Notes: a model not told the origin generated them from the sequence alone. A stretch of 64,000 nt of DNA from Methyloversatilis sp. XJ19-49 (GCF_024580145.1 NZ_JANINI010000001.1:191550-255549); one strand, 5' to 3'; counted from the stretch's first letter, positions 1-9,200 are shown. Program-made: numbers and translations.

Positions 1-1
1 G

Positions 2-448
2 CTGCGCGGCACGGCGCGCGCGTTTTCGCCCGAGGTGCGCGACCAGCTCGAAGCGGGCATCCGGCGTGTCGCGGAAGGTGTGGCGGCGGCGCACGGGGTG
101 ACGGTCGCGGTCAGCTACCGGCGCGGCTATCCGCCGACGGTGAACACCTCGGCCGAGGCCGCATTCTGTGCGTCCGTGGGGCGTGAGCTGCTGGGCGACG
201 CCAGCGTGCGCACTGACTACCCGCCCAGCATGGGCGCGGAGGATTTTGCCTACATGCTCGAATGCAAGCCCGGTTGCTACATCTGGCTCGGCAATGGCGG
301 CGGGCCGGATACCGGCTCGCGCCCGGGCCATGAAGAAGGCGGCGGCTGCATGCTGCACAACCCGCGCTACGACTTCAACGATGCGGTCATTCCGCTCGGC
401 GTGGCGTACTGGACGCGGCTGGTCGAGCGCTTCCTGCAGGCGGAGTGA
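2..448 (+). CDS. M20 family amidohydrolase (hippurate hydrolase-like), C-terminal part
   Basis: The reading frame is open from the left edge, so the gene starts outside the window and only about 148 C-terminal residues are visible. The opening residues LRGTARAF and the later SMGAEDFAYML and GHEEGGGCMLHNPRYDFND segments are typical of the C-terminal half of M20 carboxypeptidase/amidohydrolases (hippurate or N-acyl-amino-acid hydrolases). The glutamate in GAEDF and the histidine in MLHNP belong to the metal-binding catalytic domain in this family. The family hydrolyses N-acyl amino acids in the cytosol using a di-metal centre; the precise substrate cannot be read from this fragment. It converges on the DUF779 gene. 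Confidence 0.9.
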   Translation: MRGTARAFSPEVRDQLEAGIRRVAEGVAAAHGVTVAVSYRRGYPPTVNTSAEAAFCASVGRELLGDASVRTDYPPSMGAEDFAYMLECKPGCYIWLGNGGGPDTGSRPGHEEGGGCMLHNPRYDFNDAVIPLGVAYWTRLVERFLQAE

Positions 449-466
449 GGCCGTCCGGGCGCGGCG

Positions 467-844
467 TCAGCCGTGCGCCGGCGCGCCCAGCAGCACCAGT
501 TCGGCTTCCTCGTGCGGCTCGTACAGCCGCGAGCGGGTCAGGAAGCGGATGCCTTCCGGTGATTCGATCGAAAAGCCGGCGCCCCGCCCTGGCACCGCAT
601 CGATGATCAGATGGGTGTGCTGCCAGTACTCGAACTGGGATTCGCTCATCCAGAACGGCATGCCGCCGATCTCACCCAGTTGCACATCGGAACTGCCGAG
701 CATGAATTCGCCCTGCGGGTAGCACATCGGCGCGCTGCCGTCGCAGCAGCCACCCGACTGATGGAACATCAGCGGGCCGTGCTTGCGCGCCAGCCGCTCT
801 ATCCAGTCCAGCGCCAGCGGTGTTGCGGATACGCGGGTCACCAT
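467..844 (-). CDS. DUF779 domain protein accompanying aldehyde dehydrogenase
   Basis: A 125-residue protein of the DUF779 family, recognisable from the N-terminal core GPLMFHQSGGCCDGSAPMC and the following segment about binding-site-like FWMSESQFEYWQHTHLIIDAVPGRG. The longer reading begins at 886, but the ATG at 844 is preceded by a GAGG ribosome-binding sequence and gives the usual family length. The family has no established biochemical function. It is typically found next to ExaC/AldB-type aldehyde dehydrogenases, exactly as here, where it lies downstream of and in the same orientation as the dehydrogenase gene with a gap of about 185 bases. The cysteine pair GGCC and nearby Cys suggest metal or redox chemistry, but this is inference. 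Confidence 0.85.
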   Translation of the reverse strand: MVTRVSATPLALDWIERLARKHGPLMFHQSGGCCDGSAPMCYPQGEFMLGSSDVQLGEIGGMPFWMSESQFEYWQHTHLIIDAVPGRGAGFSIESPEGIRFLTRSRLYEPHEEAELVLLGAPAHG

Positions 845-1029
845 GGTGTTGCCTCGCAAGGCATGAAGTTGAATCGAGATAACCAATGCAACTCAATGAT
901 TAATTGTTTATTTGCTTGAATACAACAATCCTGGATGGACGAAGAGGCGAACGATCTGCACCGTCCGCCCCTTCACCGATCCGGCTCACCCTGCCGCGGC
1001 GATCCGGACCGAGTTGCCACCTCGCAGGA

Positions 1030-2544
1030 TCAGAAGAATCCGAGCGCCTTCGTCGAGTAGCTCACCAGCAGGTTCTTCGTCTGCTGGTAATGGTCCAGCA
1101 TCATCTTGTGGTTTTCGCGGCCGATGCCCGACTGCTTGTAGCCACCGAACGCAGCATGCGCCGGATACAGGTGATAGCAGTTGGTCCATACGCGGCCGGC
1201 CTGGATGGCGCGGCCCATGCGGTAGGTGCGATGCACCGAACGCGACCACAGGCCGGCACCCAGACCGTACAGCGTGTCGTTGGCGATGGCCAGCGCGTCG
1301 GCTTCGTCCTTGAAGGTGGTCAGCGCCAGCACCGGCCCGAAGATTTCTTCCTGGAACACGCGCATCTTGTTGTGCCCCTTCAGCACGGTCGGCTGGATGT
1401 AGTAGCCGCCCGCTTCCTCTTCCTTGCGCACGCTGCCGCCGGTCAGCACCTCCGCGCCTTCCTTGCGGCCGATGTCGATGTAGGACAGGATCTTTTCGTG
1501 CTGGTCGGAACTGGCCTGGGCGCCGATCATGGTGTCGGTGTCCAGCGGATGACCGCCGCGCACCTTGTTCACGCGGGCAATGGCGCGCTCGATGAACTTG
1601 TCAGCAATGTTTTCCTGGACCAGCGCACGGCTCGGGCAGGTGCACACTTCACCCTGGTTCAGCGAGAACATCGCGAAGCCTTCGAGGCATTTGTCGAAGT
1701 AGTCGTCGTCGGCGTCCATCACGTCGTCGAAGAACACGTTCGGCGACTTGCCGCCCAGCTCCACGGTCGAGGGGATTATGTTCTGGGAAGCATATTGCAT
1801 GATCAGTCGGCCGGTCGTAGTTTCGCCGGTGAAGGCGATCTTCGCGATGCGCTTGTTGGTGGCCAGCGGCTTGCCGGCTTCGATACCGAAACCGTTGACG
1901 ATGTTCAGGATGCCGGGTGGCAGCAGGTCCTGGATCAGTTCGATCAGGACGAGCAGGCTGACCGGGGTCTGTTCCGCCGGCTTCATCACGATGCAGTTGC
2001 CCGCAGCCAGTGCCGGAGCGATTTTCCACGCAGCCATCAGGATCGGGAAGTTCCACGGAATGATCTGGCCGACGACGCCCAGCGGTTCATGGAAATGGTA
2101 GGCAACGGTGGTTTCGTCGATTTCGGACAGGGCACCTTCCTGCGCCCGGATGCAGCTGGCGAAGTAGCGGAAGTGGTCGATCGCGAGCGGGATGTCGGCC
2201 GCCAGGGTTTCTCGCACCGGTTTGCCGTTTTCCCAGGTTTCGGCGACGGCCAGCAGCTCGAGATTGGCTTCGAGGCGGTCGGCGATCCGGAACAGCACGG
2301 CGGCGCGTTGCGCCGGCGACGTGCGGGCCCAGCCTTCGCGTGCCTTGTGGGCGGCGTCCAGCGCCAGTTCGATATCGGCGGCCTGCGAACGGGCAACCTG
2401 GCAGAACACCTTGCCGGTGACCGGTGTCGTATTGTCGAAGTACTGTCCTTCAACCGGCGGTACCCACTCGCCGCCGATGAAATTGTCGTAGCGGGCCTTG
2501 AAAGTGAGTTTGGAACCGGGTTGACCGGGGTCGGCGTAGCGCAT
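1030..2544 (-). CDS. exaC: NAD-dependent aldehyde dehydrogenase, ExaC/AldB type
   Basis: A 504-residue aldehyde dehydrogenase that oxidises acetaldehyde and related aldehydes to carboxylates with NAD(P)+ in the cytosol. The sequence closely resembles the ExaC/AldB/AcoD branch. It has the NAD-binding segment IIPWNFP (about 161-167), the general-base Glu262 in [11 protein letters not shown] and the catalytic cysteine Cys301 in [11 protein letters not shown], a branch-specific double-cysteine form. The C-terminus has the [11 protein letters not shown] signature. The ATG at 2544 has a GAGGAG ribosome site; an in-frame upstream extension to 2841 overlaps the divergent regulator and is not credible. 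DUF779 downstream and the divergent GAF regulator make the usual acetaldehyde/ethanol oxidation module. Such enzymes serve PQQ alcohol dehydrogenases, none of which is in the window. Confidence 0.95.
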   Translation of the reverse strand: MRYADPGQPGSKLTFKARYDNFIGGEWVPPVEGQYFDNTTPVTGKVFCQVARSQAADIELALDAAHKAREGWARTSPAQRAAVLFRIADRLEANLELLAVAETWENGKPVRETLAADIPLAIDHFRYFASCIRAQEGALSEIDETTVAYHFHEPLGVVGQIIPWNFPILMAAWKIAPALAAGNCIVMKPAEQTPVSLLVLIELIQDLLPPGILNIVNGFGIEAGKPLATNKRIAKIAFTGETTTGRLIMQYASQNIIPSTVELGGKSPNVFFDDVMDADDDYFDKCLEGFAMFSLNQGEVCTCPSRALVQENIADKFIERAIARVNKVRGGHPLDTDTMIGAQASSDQHEKILSYIDIGRKEGAEVLTGGSVRKEEEAGGYYIQPTVLKGHNKMRVFQEEIFGPVLALTTFKDEADALAIANDTLYGLGAGLWSRSVHRTYRMGRAIQAGRVWTNCYHLYPAHAAFGGYKQSGIGRENHKMMLDHYQQTKNLLVSYSTKALGFF

Positions 2545-2665
2545 GATCTGTCTCCTCGAATGATCGGTTGCCCTGCGGCCGACGTCGAATGCGCGGCACA
2601 AGAACACAGGGTCAACCTGCACGCTAGTCCGTGCGGGGTAGGTATCCGGTAGGTGGAGGAGGCAT

Positions 2666-3856
2666 ATGAACAATACGGCAGGCCGGCTGGCGGATCGCCG
2701 GCGGCGCATCGAATCGCTGCGGCGCGGTGAGCGCAGCACCGGCGAACACATCGTCGTGGTGGGCATGGACATTGCCGGCTCATGGCAACGTTCGCGCGAA
2801 GCCGTGTCCGAGACCTGCTCGGCGGCACCGCTCGACGACACCGCACCGGACTGGACCGGTTCCGCCTACGGTCAGGCGCTGGTCGCCTGCGTCGACGAGC
2901 TGGAAACAGTGGCGATCGAAAGCGGCATGGTGGCGGCGGTCAGCGACGCCGATGGCCGTCTGCTGTGGACCGGCTGCAGCCGCAGCATGCGCACCCGCGC
3001 CGAGCGCGTGCATTTCGTGCCCGGCGGTCGTTGGGACGAACGTTCCGTCGGCACCAATGCGCTGGCCCTGGCGCTGCGTCATCGCCGTCCGGCCAGCGTG
3101 TTTTCGGCTGAACATTTCATTCCCGCGGTGCAGGACTGGGTGTGCTACGCCGCCCCGGTGCGCGACACGATAAGCGGCGAGGTGATGGGCGTGGTCGACC
3201 TGTCGACCACCTGGAACCGCCATTCGCCGCTGGCGCTGCATGCGGTCGAGCGTTTCGCAGAGCGCGTTTCGCAGGCCCTGCAGGGGGTCAGCCAGGCGCC
3301 GGTGCTGCGCCTGCGCATGCTCGGCACGCCACAGGCCTCGATACACGGCAAAGTGCTGCCGCTGTCGCCGCGACAGATGGAAATCCTCTGCCTGCTGGCA
3401 CTGCATCCGGAAGGGATGGATCTGGAACGGCTGCACGCGGCCATCTACGGCGACCGCACGGTCGGTGTGGCCACGCTGAAGACCGAAGTGTCGCAACTGC
3501 GCGAACGGCTCGGTGGCGCCATCGGCTCTCGCCCCTATCGACTGCTGGTGAACTGGCAGGCCGACTTCATGGATCTGGAACAGGCGCTGAATGCCGGTCG
3601 CGTCGAGGCGGCGCTGGCCGGTTACCGCGGCGACTTTCTGCCACGCACCGAAAGCCCGCTGCTGCGCACCTGGCGCGACTGCCTCGAGTCACGACTGTCT
3701 GATGCCATCTTCCGCATCGACGACCCCGACCTGCTGCTGACCCATCTCGGTCAGTCACCCGAAGCGGTCGACGCGGTGGAGCGGCTGGTCGACCTGTTGC
3801 CGGGCGACCACCCGGTGCGCGCGCGGCTGCTGCAGACCCGCGACAGCCAGCGCTGA
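2666..3856 (+). CDS. GAF-domain transcriptional regulator with C-terminal winged helix, divergent from exaC
   Basis: A 396-residue regulator. Residues about 60-205 form an AcoR-type GAF sensor region ([47 protein letters not shown]). The usual AAA+ sigma-54-activating domain is missing. Instead, residues about 215-300 look like a winged-helix DNA-binding domain ([29 protein letters not shown] split by a linker, then [14 protein letters not shown] and RPYRLLV), followed by a tail resembling bacterial transcriptional-activator domains. The ATG has a strong GGAGG site. It is divergent from exaC across about 120 bases, so it probably controls the aldehyde dehydrogenase. Effector and direction of control are unknown. 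Confidence 0.85.
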   Translation: MNNTAGRLADRRRRIESLRRGERSTGEHIVVVGMDIAGSWQRSREAVSETCSAAPLDDTAPDWTGSAYGQALVACVDELETVAIESGMVAAVSDADGRLLWTGCSRSMRTRAERVHFVPGGRWDERSVGTNALALALRHRRPASVFSAEHFIPAVQDWVCYAAPVRDTISGEVMGVVDLSTTWNRHSPLALHAVERFAERVSQALQGVSQAPVLRLRMLGTPQASIHGKVLPLSPRQMEILCLLALHPEGMDLERLHAAIYGDRTVGVATLKTEVSQLRERLGGAIGSRPYRLLVNWQADFMDLEQALNAGRVEAALAGYRGDFLPRTESPLLRTWRDCLESRLSDAIFRIDDPDLLLTHLGQSPEAVDAVERLVDLLPGDHPVRARLLQTRDSQR

Positions 3857-3867
3857 CGGACGGGGCA

Positions 3868-4956
3868 TCAAGGGCCGAACAGCAGTCGTTCGGCCGCCGG
3901 CACGTCGTATTCGACGCCTGCCTCATCCAGCGAATAACCGCTCATGTCCTGCGCCCGCGCCTGCCAGTCCGGCTGGCGCAGCAGGCTGCCCAGCACATCG
4001 AGCGTGCGGCGCGAGGCCGGGCTGTCGCGCAGCGCCAGAAAGTACATTTCCTCGAACAGCGGCTGGAATTCGAGGCCCAGCCGTCGCGCGAGGGCCTCCA
4101 GGCCCAGGCCCGCATCGGCCTCGTCACTGGCGATCAGCGCCGCCACCGCGGCATGGGTGTGCTCTTCATCGCCCTCGTTCAGCGCGCGGGTATCGAGCCC
4201 GGCCTGACGCGCCAGCTGGTCGAACGCGAGCCGCGTGCCGGCGCCGGGCTGACGATGCACAAAGCGCAGGTCGGCACGCGACAGATCGCTCAGCCCGCGC
4301 ACCCCCCGTGGATTGCCGCGGGCGAGGATCAAACCTTGCGTGCGGCGCGCGAAGCCGAGCAGACGCAGCCGCGGCAAGCCGTGCTGCGCGAGGTAGAGCG
4401 TCCAGATGTCGCGACCGAGTTCGCCGATCGGACAATGAAAGCCGGCGATGTCGCAGCGGCGTGCCGCCAGCGCAAGCAGCGATTCCAGGCTGCCGTGTGT
4501 GCTCAAGCTTGCGCTGCCGCCGTCGTGGCGCAGTTGGCGGATCAGGTCGTTCAGCAGCGGATCATGGCTGGCGGCGATGCGCAGTGCGCATGCCACACCA
4601 CCGGATGACTGCAGCGGCAGTTCGCGCATCGGCTGGCTGGCCGTGTGCAACGCGGCGGCGAGCGACTGCCGGGCATCGCGGTCGACGGCCAGCAACCGGC
4701 GGGCAAAGTCGTCCAGCGTCGAGCCACTTGCGCGCGCGGTCGAAATCAGCGTCTGGCCGAAGTAGCCCTGCCAGGCGTTGATCAGCCCCCAGGCGTTGCG
4801 ATACGAAAACCCGATGTGGCGCGCCGCGCCGGCGATCGACCCGGTCGTTTCGATCGCAGCGAGCAGCAACAGCAGCCGGCCGATGCCCGCCGGTGCGTCG
4901 GGCCCGAAATCCCACTCGATCCCGAGCCGTGGTGTGGTTACGGCATTTTCAGACAT
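3868..4956 (-). CDS. ModE-like HTH regulator with periplasmic-binding-protein-like domain
   Basis: A 362-residue regulator. Residues about 20-115 match the ModE/LysR-type winged helix (LLLLLAAIETTGSIAGAARHIGFSYRNAWGLINAW). Instead of ModE's TOBE ligand-binding repeats, the C-terminal about 230 residues (LRIAASHDPLLNDLIRQL ... FVHRQPGAGTRLAFDQL ... ADAGLGLEALARRLGLEFQPL split across the domain) form a PBP-like domain of the kind fused to HTH in molybdate/tungstate regulators. It is transcribed divergently from tupBCA, with about 120 bases between the starts, so control of tungstate uptake is the natural inference. The oxyanion bound and whether it represses cannot be read from sequence. The gene converges on the GAF regulator with an 11-base gap. 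Confidence 0.85.
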   Translation of the reverse strand: MSENAVTTPRLGIEWDFGPDAPAGIGRLLLLLAAIETTGSIAGAARHIGFSYRNAWGLINAWQGYFGQTLISTARASGSTLDDFARRLLAVDRDARQSLAAALHTASQPMRELPLQSSGGVACALRIAASHDPLLNDLIRQLRHDGGSASLSTHGSLESLLALAARRCDIAGFHCPIGELGRDIWTLYLAQHGLPRLRLLGFARRTQGLILARGNPRGVRGLSDLSRADLRFVHRQPGAGTRLAFDQLARQAGLDTRALNEGDEEHTHAAVAALIASDEADAGLGLEALARRLGLEFQPLFEEMYFLALRDSPASRRTLDVLGSLLRQPDWQARAQDMSGYSLDEAGVEYDVPAAERLLFGP

Positions 4957-5076
4957 ATAGGAAACCTTGTCGTAGAGCGCTAGCTTTCGAGATCTTATGT
5001 GTTTCAGAATGCAGATAATGAGTTTTCAGGGGCGGCGCACCAAACTGCCGCAGACCTTGCCCGGTGCCCGCCGGGC

Positions 5077-5781
5077 ATGAGCACACTCAGCGAAAGCTTC
5101 CTGACAGCGGGCGGGCTGGTGCTCGCCGGTGATCCACAACTGCTGAACATCGTGTCGCTCAGCCTGCAGGTCAGCCTGACGGCCGTGTTTCTCGCGTCCT
5201 GCATCGGCCTGCCGATCGGCGCTGCGGTGGCGGTCGGGCGCTTTCCCGGTCGCAAGCCGCTGACCGTCATCCTGAACGGCCTGATGGGGTTGCCGCCGGT
5301 GGTGATCGGGCTGCTGGTCTACCTGCTGCTGTCGCGCGCCGGCCCGCTCGGTTCATTCGGGCTGCTGTTCACGCCGACCGCGATGGTGATCGCGCAGGTG
5401 GTGCTGATCACGCCCATCGTCGCCGCATTGTCACGCCAGATCGTCGCCGACGCATGGCGCGACTACGAAGAACAGCTGCGTTCGCTCGGTGCCTCGACGC
5501 CACGTGCCGCCTTCACCCTGCTGGTCGATACCCGCTTCTCGCTCAGCACGGCGGTGCTGGCCGGACTCGGCCGGGCGGTGGCGGAGGTCGGTGCGGTGAT
5601 GATCGTCGGCGGCAACATCGACGGCGTCACCCGCGTCATGACCACCAGCATCGCGCTCGAAACCAGCAAGGGCGACCTGCCGCTGGCGCTGGCGCTCGGT
5701 TTCATCCTGATTGCCATCGTGCTGCTGCTCAATGCGCTGGCGCACGCGGTGCGCGAATGGGCGGTGCGTCGTTATGGCTGA
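5077..5781 (+). CDS. tupB: Tungstate ABC transporter permease
   Basis: An inner-membrane permease of about 234 residues, with several hydrophobic helices and the ABC-permease EAA-type loop (DYEEQLRSLGASTPRAAFTLL). The family signature RAVAEVGAVMIVGGNIDG is characteristic of TupB/ModB-like permeases for tungstate. The ATG at 5077 (MSTLSES) was chosen because the upstream GTG at 4999 adds a polar stretch with no homologous look; the ribosome site is weak for both, so the start is uncertain. The gene overlaps the ATP-binding subunit by 8 bases and is the first gene of tupBCA. Confidence 0.88.
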   Translation: MSTLSESFLTAGGLVLAGDPQLLNIVSLSLQVSLTAVFLASCIGLPIGAAVAVGRFPGRKPLTVILNGLMGLPPVVIGLLVYLLLSRAGPLGSFGLLFTPTAMVIAQVVLITPIVAALSRQIVADAWRDYEEQLRSLGASTPRAAFTLLVDTRFSLSTAVLAGLGRAVAEVGAVMIVGGNIDGVTRVMTTSIALETSKGDLPLALALGFILIAIVLLLNALAHAVREWAVRRYG

Positions 5782-6481
5782 CGCGCTGCTCACGCTCGAC
5801 GCACTGCGCTACGACGCCGGCGACCGCACGCTCATCCGCGACGTGTCGCTGCGACTCGAAGCAGGGCGACGCACGCTCATCCTCGGTCCCAACGGCGCCG
5901 GCAAAAGCGTGCTGATGCGTCTGATGCACGGGCTGATCGAACCGAGCGCCGGCCGCATCCTGTGGAACGGAGGCAGTGGCCGCCCGGCGCAGGCCATGGT
6001 GTTCCAGCGGCCGGTCATGCTGCGGCGCAGTGTCCTCGACAACGTCATCTATGCGCTCGATCTGGCCGGCGTGCCGGCAGCTGCGCGCCGCGCGCGCGCG
6101 CTCGACGTGCTCGAACGCGTCGGTCTGACCGCGCTGGCCGACCGGCCGGCGCGCGTGCTGTCCGGCGGCGAGCAGCAGCGCGCAGCGCTGGCCAGGGCCT
6201 GGGCGCTGCGCCCGCGCGTGCTGTTCCTCGACGAGCCGACCGCCAGTCTCGACCCGGGTGCAGCGGCCGAAGTCGAGCGGCTGATCCGCGTCATCGCCGA
6301 CGAAGGCTGCAGCATCGTCATGGTCACCCATCACCTCGGTCAGGCACGTCGCCTCGCCGACGACATCGTGTTCGTCGACGCCGGGCGCATCACCGAACAC
6401 ACGCCAGTCGCGGAATTCTTTGCGTCACCACGCTCGGCCGAAGCCGGGCTGTACCTCAGAGGAGAGCTTTCATGGACCTGA
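5774..6481 (+). CDS. tupC: Tungstate ABC transporter ATP-binding protein
   Basis: A 235-residue ABC ATPase that powers tungstate import. Walker A is GPNGAGKS (about residues 40-47), the Q-loop lies at MVFQRPVMLRR, the signature is LSGGEQQRAALARA, Walker B is VLFLDEPTASLD and the switch histidine sits in VMVTHH. The start ATG overlaps the tupB stop (ATGGCTGA), indicating translational coupling. It also overlaps the start of tupA by 10 bases. Length and motif spacing are normal for TupC. A longer in-frame start at 5711 lies inside tupB and is not supported. Confidence 0.92.
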   Translation: MADALLTLDALRYDAGDRTLIRDVSLRLEAGRRTLILGPNGAGKSVLMRLMHGLIEPSAGRILWNGGSGRPAQAMVFQRPVMLRRSVLDNVIYALDLAGVPAAARRARALDVLERVGLTALADRPARVLSGGEQQRAALARAWALRPRVLFLDEPTASLDPGAAAEVERLIRVIADEGCSIVMVTHHLGQARRLADDIVFVDAGRITEHTPVAEFFASPRSAEAGLYLRGELSWT

Positions 6482-7302
6482 TCCGCCGTTCCTTCATCGC
6501 CTCCGCGGTGGCTGCCGCCCTCGCGATGGGTAGCCCGTTCGCCGGCGCAGCAGACCGCTTCATCACCGTGTCGTCGACCACCTCGACCGAACAGTCCGGC
6601 CTGTTCAAGCATCTGCTCCCGGCGTTCCAGGCGAAGACCGGCATCGAGGTGCGCGTGGTCGCGCTGGGCACCGGCCAGGCGCTGGACATGGCACGCCGCG
6701 GCGACGCCGACGTCGTGTTCGTGCATGACAAGGTGGCGGAGGAGAAATTCATCGCCGAGGGCTTCGGCGTGAAGCGCCAGGAGGTCATGTACAACGATTT
6801 CATCCTGATCGGACCGAAATCGGACCCGGCCAAGGTTGGTGGCGGCAAGGACATCACCGAAGCACTGAAGACGATACAGGCGGCGCAGGCGCCGTTCGTA
6901 TCGCGCGGCGACAAGAGTGGCACGCATGCCGCCGAGTTGCGGCTGTGGAAGGCGGCTGGCGTCGACCTCGACGCGGCGAAGGGCGCCTGGTACCGGGACA
7001 CCGGCTCCGGCATGGGCCCGGCGCTCAACACCGCGGCATCGATGAACGCCTACATCCTGGCAGACCGCGGCACCTGGCTGTCGTTCAAGAACCGCGCTGA
7101 CCTGACCGTGTCGGTCGAGGGCGACAAGCGCCTGTTCAACCAGTACGGCGTGATCCTGGTCAATCCGGACAAGCACCCGCACGTGAAGAAGGCCGACGGT
7201 CAGGCCTTCATCGAATGGGTGGTGTCGGCCGACGGCCAGGCCGCCATCGCCGACTACAAGATCGACGGCCAGCAGCTGTTCTTCCCGAACGCGGTGAAGT
7301 AG
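6472..7302 (+). CDS. tupA: Tungstate ABC transporter substrate-binding protein
   Basis: A 276-residue periplasmic protein that captures tungstate for TupBC. A signal peptide is visible (MDLIRRSFIASAVAAALAMG, cleavage near GAADRFI). The mature N-terminus contains VSSTTSTEQSGLF; the TTTS-like motif of TupA proteins binds the oxyanion. Later motifs include FVSRGDKSGTHAAELRLW and the aromatic AWYRDTGSGMGPAL, both typical of TupA/extracellular PBP-like proteins. The start ATG is preceded by AGAGGAG and overlaps the tupC stop. Unusually, the binding protein is the last gene of the operon. Selectivity for tungstate over molybdate is inferred from family membership. Confidence 0.92.
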   Translation: MDLIRRSFIASAVAAALAMGSPFAGAADRFITVSSTTSTEQSGLFKHLLPAFQAKTGIEVRVVALGTGQALDMARRGDADVVFVHDKVAEEKFIAEGFGVKRQEVMYNDFILIGPKSDPAKVGGGKDITEALKTIQAAQAPFVSRGDKSGTHAAELRLWKAAGVDLDAAKGAWYRDTGSGMGPALNTAASMNAYILADRGTWLSFKNRADLTVSVEGDKRLFNQYGVILVNPDKHPHVKKADGQAFIEWVVSADGQAAIADYKIDGQQLFFPNAVK

Positions 7303-7326
7303 GGCGCTGCCGATCCGGGACGGGGG

Positions 7327-7539
7327 TGTTGGGCATCGCTGCGCTCACCCCAACCTACGATGGGGGCGGGGTGAAGGAGTGGATGTTGGGCATCGCTGCG
7401 CTCACCCCAACCTACGGTCGTTGCCGGGGCGGGCGTTTCGATCGCCTGACATCGTTTCGCTCAGCCCGACCTGCGGCGGGTAGCGGGAGCGAGGTGCTGG
7501 CGGGGTCGTAGGTTGGGGTGAGCGCAGCGATGCCCAACA
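7327..7539 (+). repeat. Cluster of 32-nt palindromic repeat units, downstream of tupA
   Basis: Two direct copies at 7327-7358 and 7384-7415 and one inverted copy at 7508-7539 share the same 32-base unit, whose core is TGGGCATCGCTGCGCTCACC. A degraded copy is visible near 7448-7480 (CATCGTTTCGCTCAGCCC). Another inverted pair of the same unit lies at 35399-35497. The direct and inverted copies can fold into a long cruciform or RNA stem. The cluster fills the 3' region between the convergent tupA and hydroxypyruvate isomerase genes, so it may act as a transcription end or mRNA-stability element. I see no gene in this stretch. Confidence 0.85.
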
Positions 7540-7541
7540 AA

Positions 7542-8342
7542 TCACACGACCCGGTCGCTCCCAACGTCGCGAAGGTCCCGCATCCAGCCCAGACCGGCCG
7601 TCGTGTTGCCGGCCGGCAGGTATTCAGCGCTGACCCAGCCGGTGTAGCCGATGCGATCGAGCCAGTCGAACAGGAAGGGGTAATTGATCTCGCCGCTGCC
7701 CGGTTCGTGGCGGCCGGGGTTGTCGGCGATCTGCACGTGGCCGATGCGCGCGAGCTCGCGTTGCAGCGTGCGGGCGAGGTCGCCTTCCATGATCTGCATG
7801 TGATAGACGTCGTACTGCAGCTTCACGTTCGGCTCGCCGACCCGTTCGATCAGCGCCAGCGTTTCGGCCGATTGGTTCAGCAGGAAGCCCGGCATGTCGC
7901 GGGTATTGATCGGTTCGATCATCAGTTCGATGCCCTCGCGCGACAGCGCGCGCGCAGCAAAGCGCACGTTGCGTTCCATCACGGCCAGCAGCGCCGCGCG
8001 GTCCGCGTCGTCCGGCGCCAGACCGGCCAGGCAATTGATGCGCCGGCAACCCAGCACGCGCGCGTAGTCGAGTGCCTGCCAGACGCCCGCTTCGAATTCA
8101 TCCACCCGGTCCGGAAGGCACGCGATGCCGCGCTCGCCGGCAGCCCAGTTGCCGGGGGGCAGATTGAACAGGACCTGTTCGAGCTGGTGGGCCTGCAGTT
8201 CGCCGGCCAGTGCCCCGGCCGGCACACCGTACGGAAAATGGCATTCGACACCAGTGAAGCCGGCGCCCGCGGCGGCGGCGTAGCGCGCGACGAAGGGCTG
8301 CTCCGTGAACAACAGTGACAGGTTGGCGCAGAAGCGGGGCAT
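7542..8342 (-). CDS. hyi: Hydroxypyruvate isomerase
   Basis: A 266-residue TIM-barrel protein of the Hyi family, which interconverts hydroxypyruvate and tartronate semialdehyde in glyoxylate/glycerate metabolism. It starts MPRFCANLSLLFTE and carries the family segments GVECHFPYG, INCLAGLAP, MIEPINTRDMPGFLL, NVKLQYDVYHMQIMEGD, HVQIADNPGRHEPGSGEINY and VSAEYLPAG. The Glu, Asp, His and Glu residues in these segments are the metal-binding set of the xylose-isomerase-like fold. The gene stands alone here. Two tartronate-semialdehyde-reductase-like genes at 27.3-29.0 kb act on the product. Its 3' end abuts the 32-nt repeat cluster. Confidence 0.92.
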   Translation of the reverse strand: MPRFCANLSLLFTEQPFVARYAAAAGAGFTGVECHFPYGVPAGALAGELQAHQLEQVLFNLPPGNWAAGERGIACLPDRVDEFEAGVWQALDYARVLGCRRINCLAGLAPDDADRAALLAVMERNVRFAARALSREGIELMIEPINTRDMPGFLLNQSAETLALIERVGEPNVKLQYDVYHMQIMEGDLARTLQRELARIGHVQIADNPGRHEPGSGEINYPFLFDWLDRIGYTGWVSAEYLPAGNTTAGLGWMRDLRDVGSDRVV

Positions 8343-8450
8343 GTGACGTCATTTCAGGCGAAGGCACGATTCTAATTGGCGGCGGACATGCGTTGTCCGG
8401 TCGCGCGGAGTATCGTCTGCGGCTTCGCGTATTTTCGCCCGGCCCCGTTC

Positions 8451-9200
8451 ATGCCCGCACACACCACTCACGGCGACGATCCGCATGCCCTCGCGGAATG
8501 CATCGCCACGCATGATTTCTGCTTCCTGCCGGCCGACCACACGAAAAACGGTCTGGCCAGCCTCGAAGCGGGCTGGAACAGCGACTGGGACCGTTTTGCC
8601 GCCAGCTGGGGCTCGCTGGAGCGCGATACCTACATGGCGGACGGCGGCCGCTACCGCCGCCGGCGTTATGCGGTGCTGAGCGCGCCGGCCGACCGCCTAG
8701 ACGCGGTGCTCGAGCCACATCAGCCGCATTACCAGAGCCTCGACTACAACAACCTGAATGGTGGCGTCGCACGGCATTTCGCACCGATCGCGCCCGAGGT
8801 GATGCAGGGGGCGACCATGCAGACCGCGATCCGGCTGGGTCTGGGCGTATTCCAGCGCCTGCATCCGAGCGCAGCGGCGCACATCGAGGTGCACCAGTTC
8901 CGCATCGAGGCGCTGCCCGACGGGGCCGGCAAGCCGACACCGGAAGGCGTACATCGCGACGGCGTCGATTTCGTGCTGGTGATGATGGTGCGGCGTGAGA
9001 ACGTCGAAAGCGGCACCACCGAAATCTTCTCGCCCGAAGGCGATCCGCTGGACAGCTTCACGCTGACCGCGCCGTGCGACGCGGCGCTGGTGAATGATCA
9101 GCGCGCGCTGCACGGTGTCACGCCCATCCATCCGCTGGACCCGTCGAAACCGGCCTGGCGGGATGTGCTGGTGGTGACCTACCGGCGCGCGACGCGCTGA
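8451..9200 (+). CDS. 2-oxoglutarate/Fe(II) dioxygenase family protein
   Basis: A 249-residue cytosolic protein of the 2OG-Fe dioxygenase group related to L-isoleucine 4-hydroxylases (PF10014-like). The iron-binding HxD motif is visible in GVHRDGVDFVLV and the distal His in RALHGVTPIHPLD, followed by an Arg-rich C-terminus (DVLVVTYRRATR) that would bind 2-oxoglutarate. The ATG at 8451 (MPAHTTHGDD) was preferred over the in-frame ATG at 8376, which would add a basic stretch with no homology appearance; the start is not certain. Substrate is unknown, with free amino acids plausible for the family. It is divergent from hyi. Confidence 0.82.
   Translation: MPAHTTHGDDPHALAECIATHDFCFLPADHTKNGLASLEAGWNSDWDRFAASWGSLERDTYMADGGRYRRRRYAVLSAPADRLDAVLEPHQPHYQSLDYNNLNGGVARHFAPIAPEVMQGATMQTAIRLGLGVFQRLHPSAAAHIEVHQFRIEALPDGAGKPTPEGVHRDGVDFVLVMMVRRENVESGTTEIFSPEGDPLDSFTLTAPCDAALVNDQRALHGVTPIHPLDPSKPAWRDVLVVTYRRATR

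Noticed and set aside
904-2652. 582-codon open frame on the plus strand across the exaC gene
   Set aside because: It is the opposite-strand shadow of a well-recognised aldehyde dehydrogenase; its translation has no family features.
4957-5076. ModE-type operator between the regulator and tupB
   Set aside because: AT-rich patches occur but no inverted repeat of the ModE kind could be aligned.
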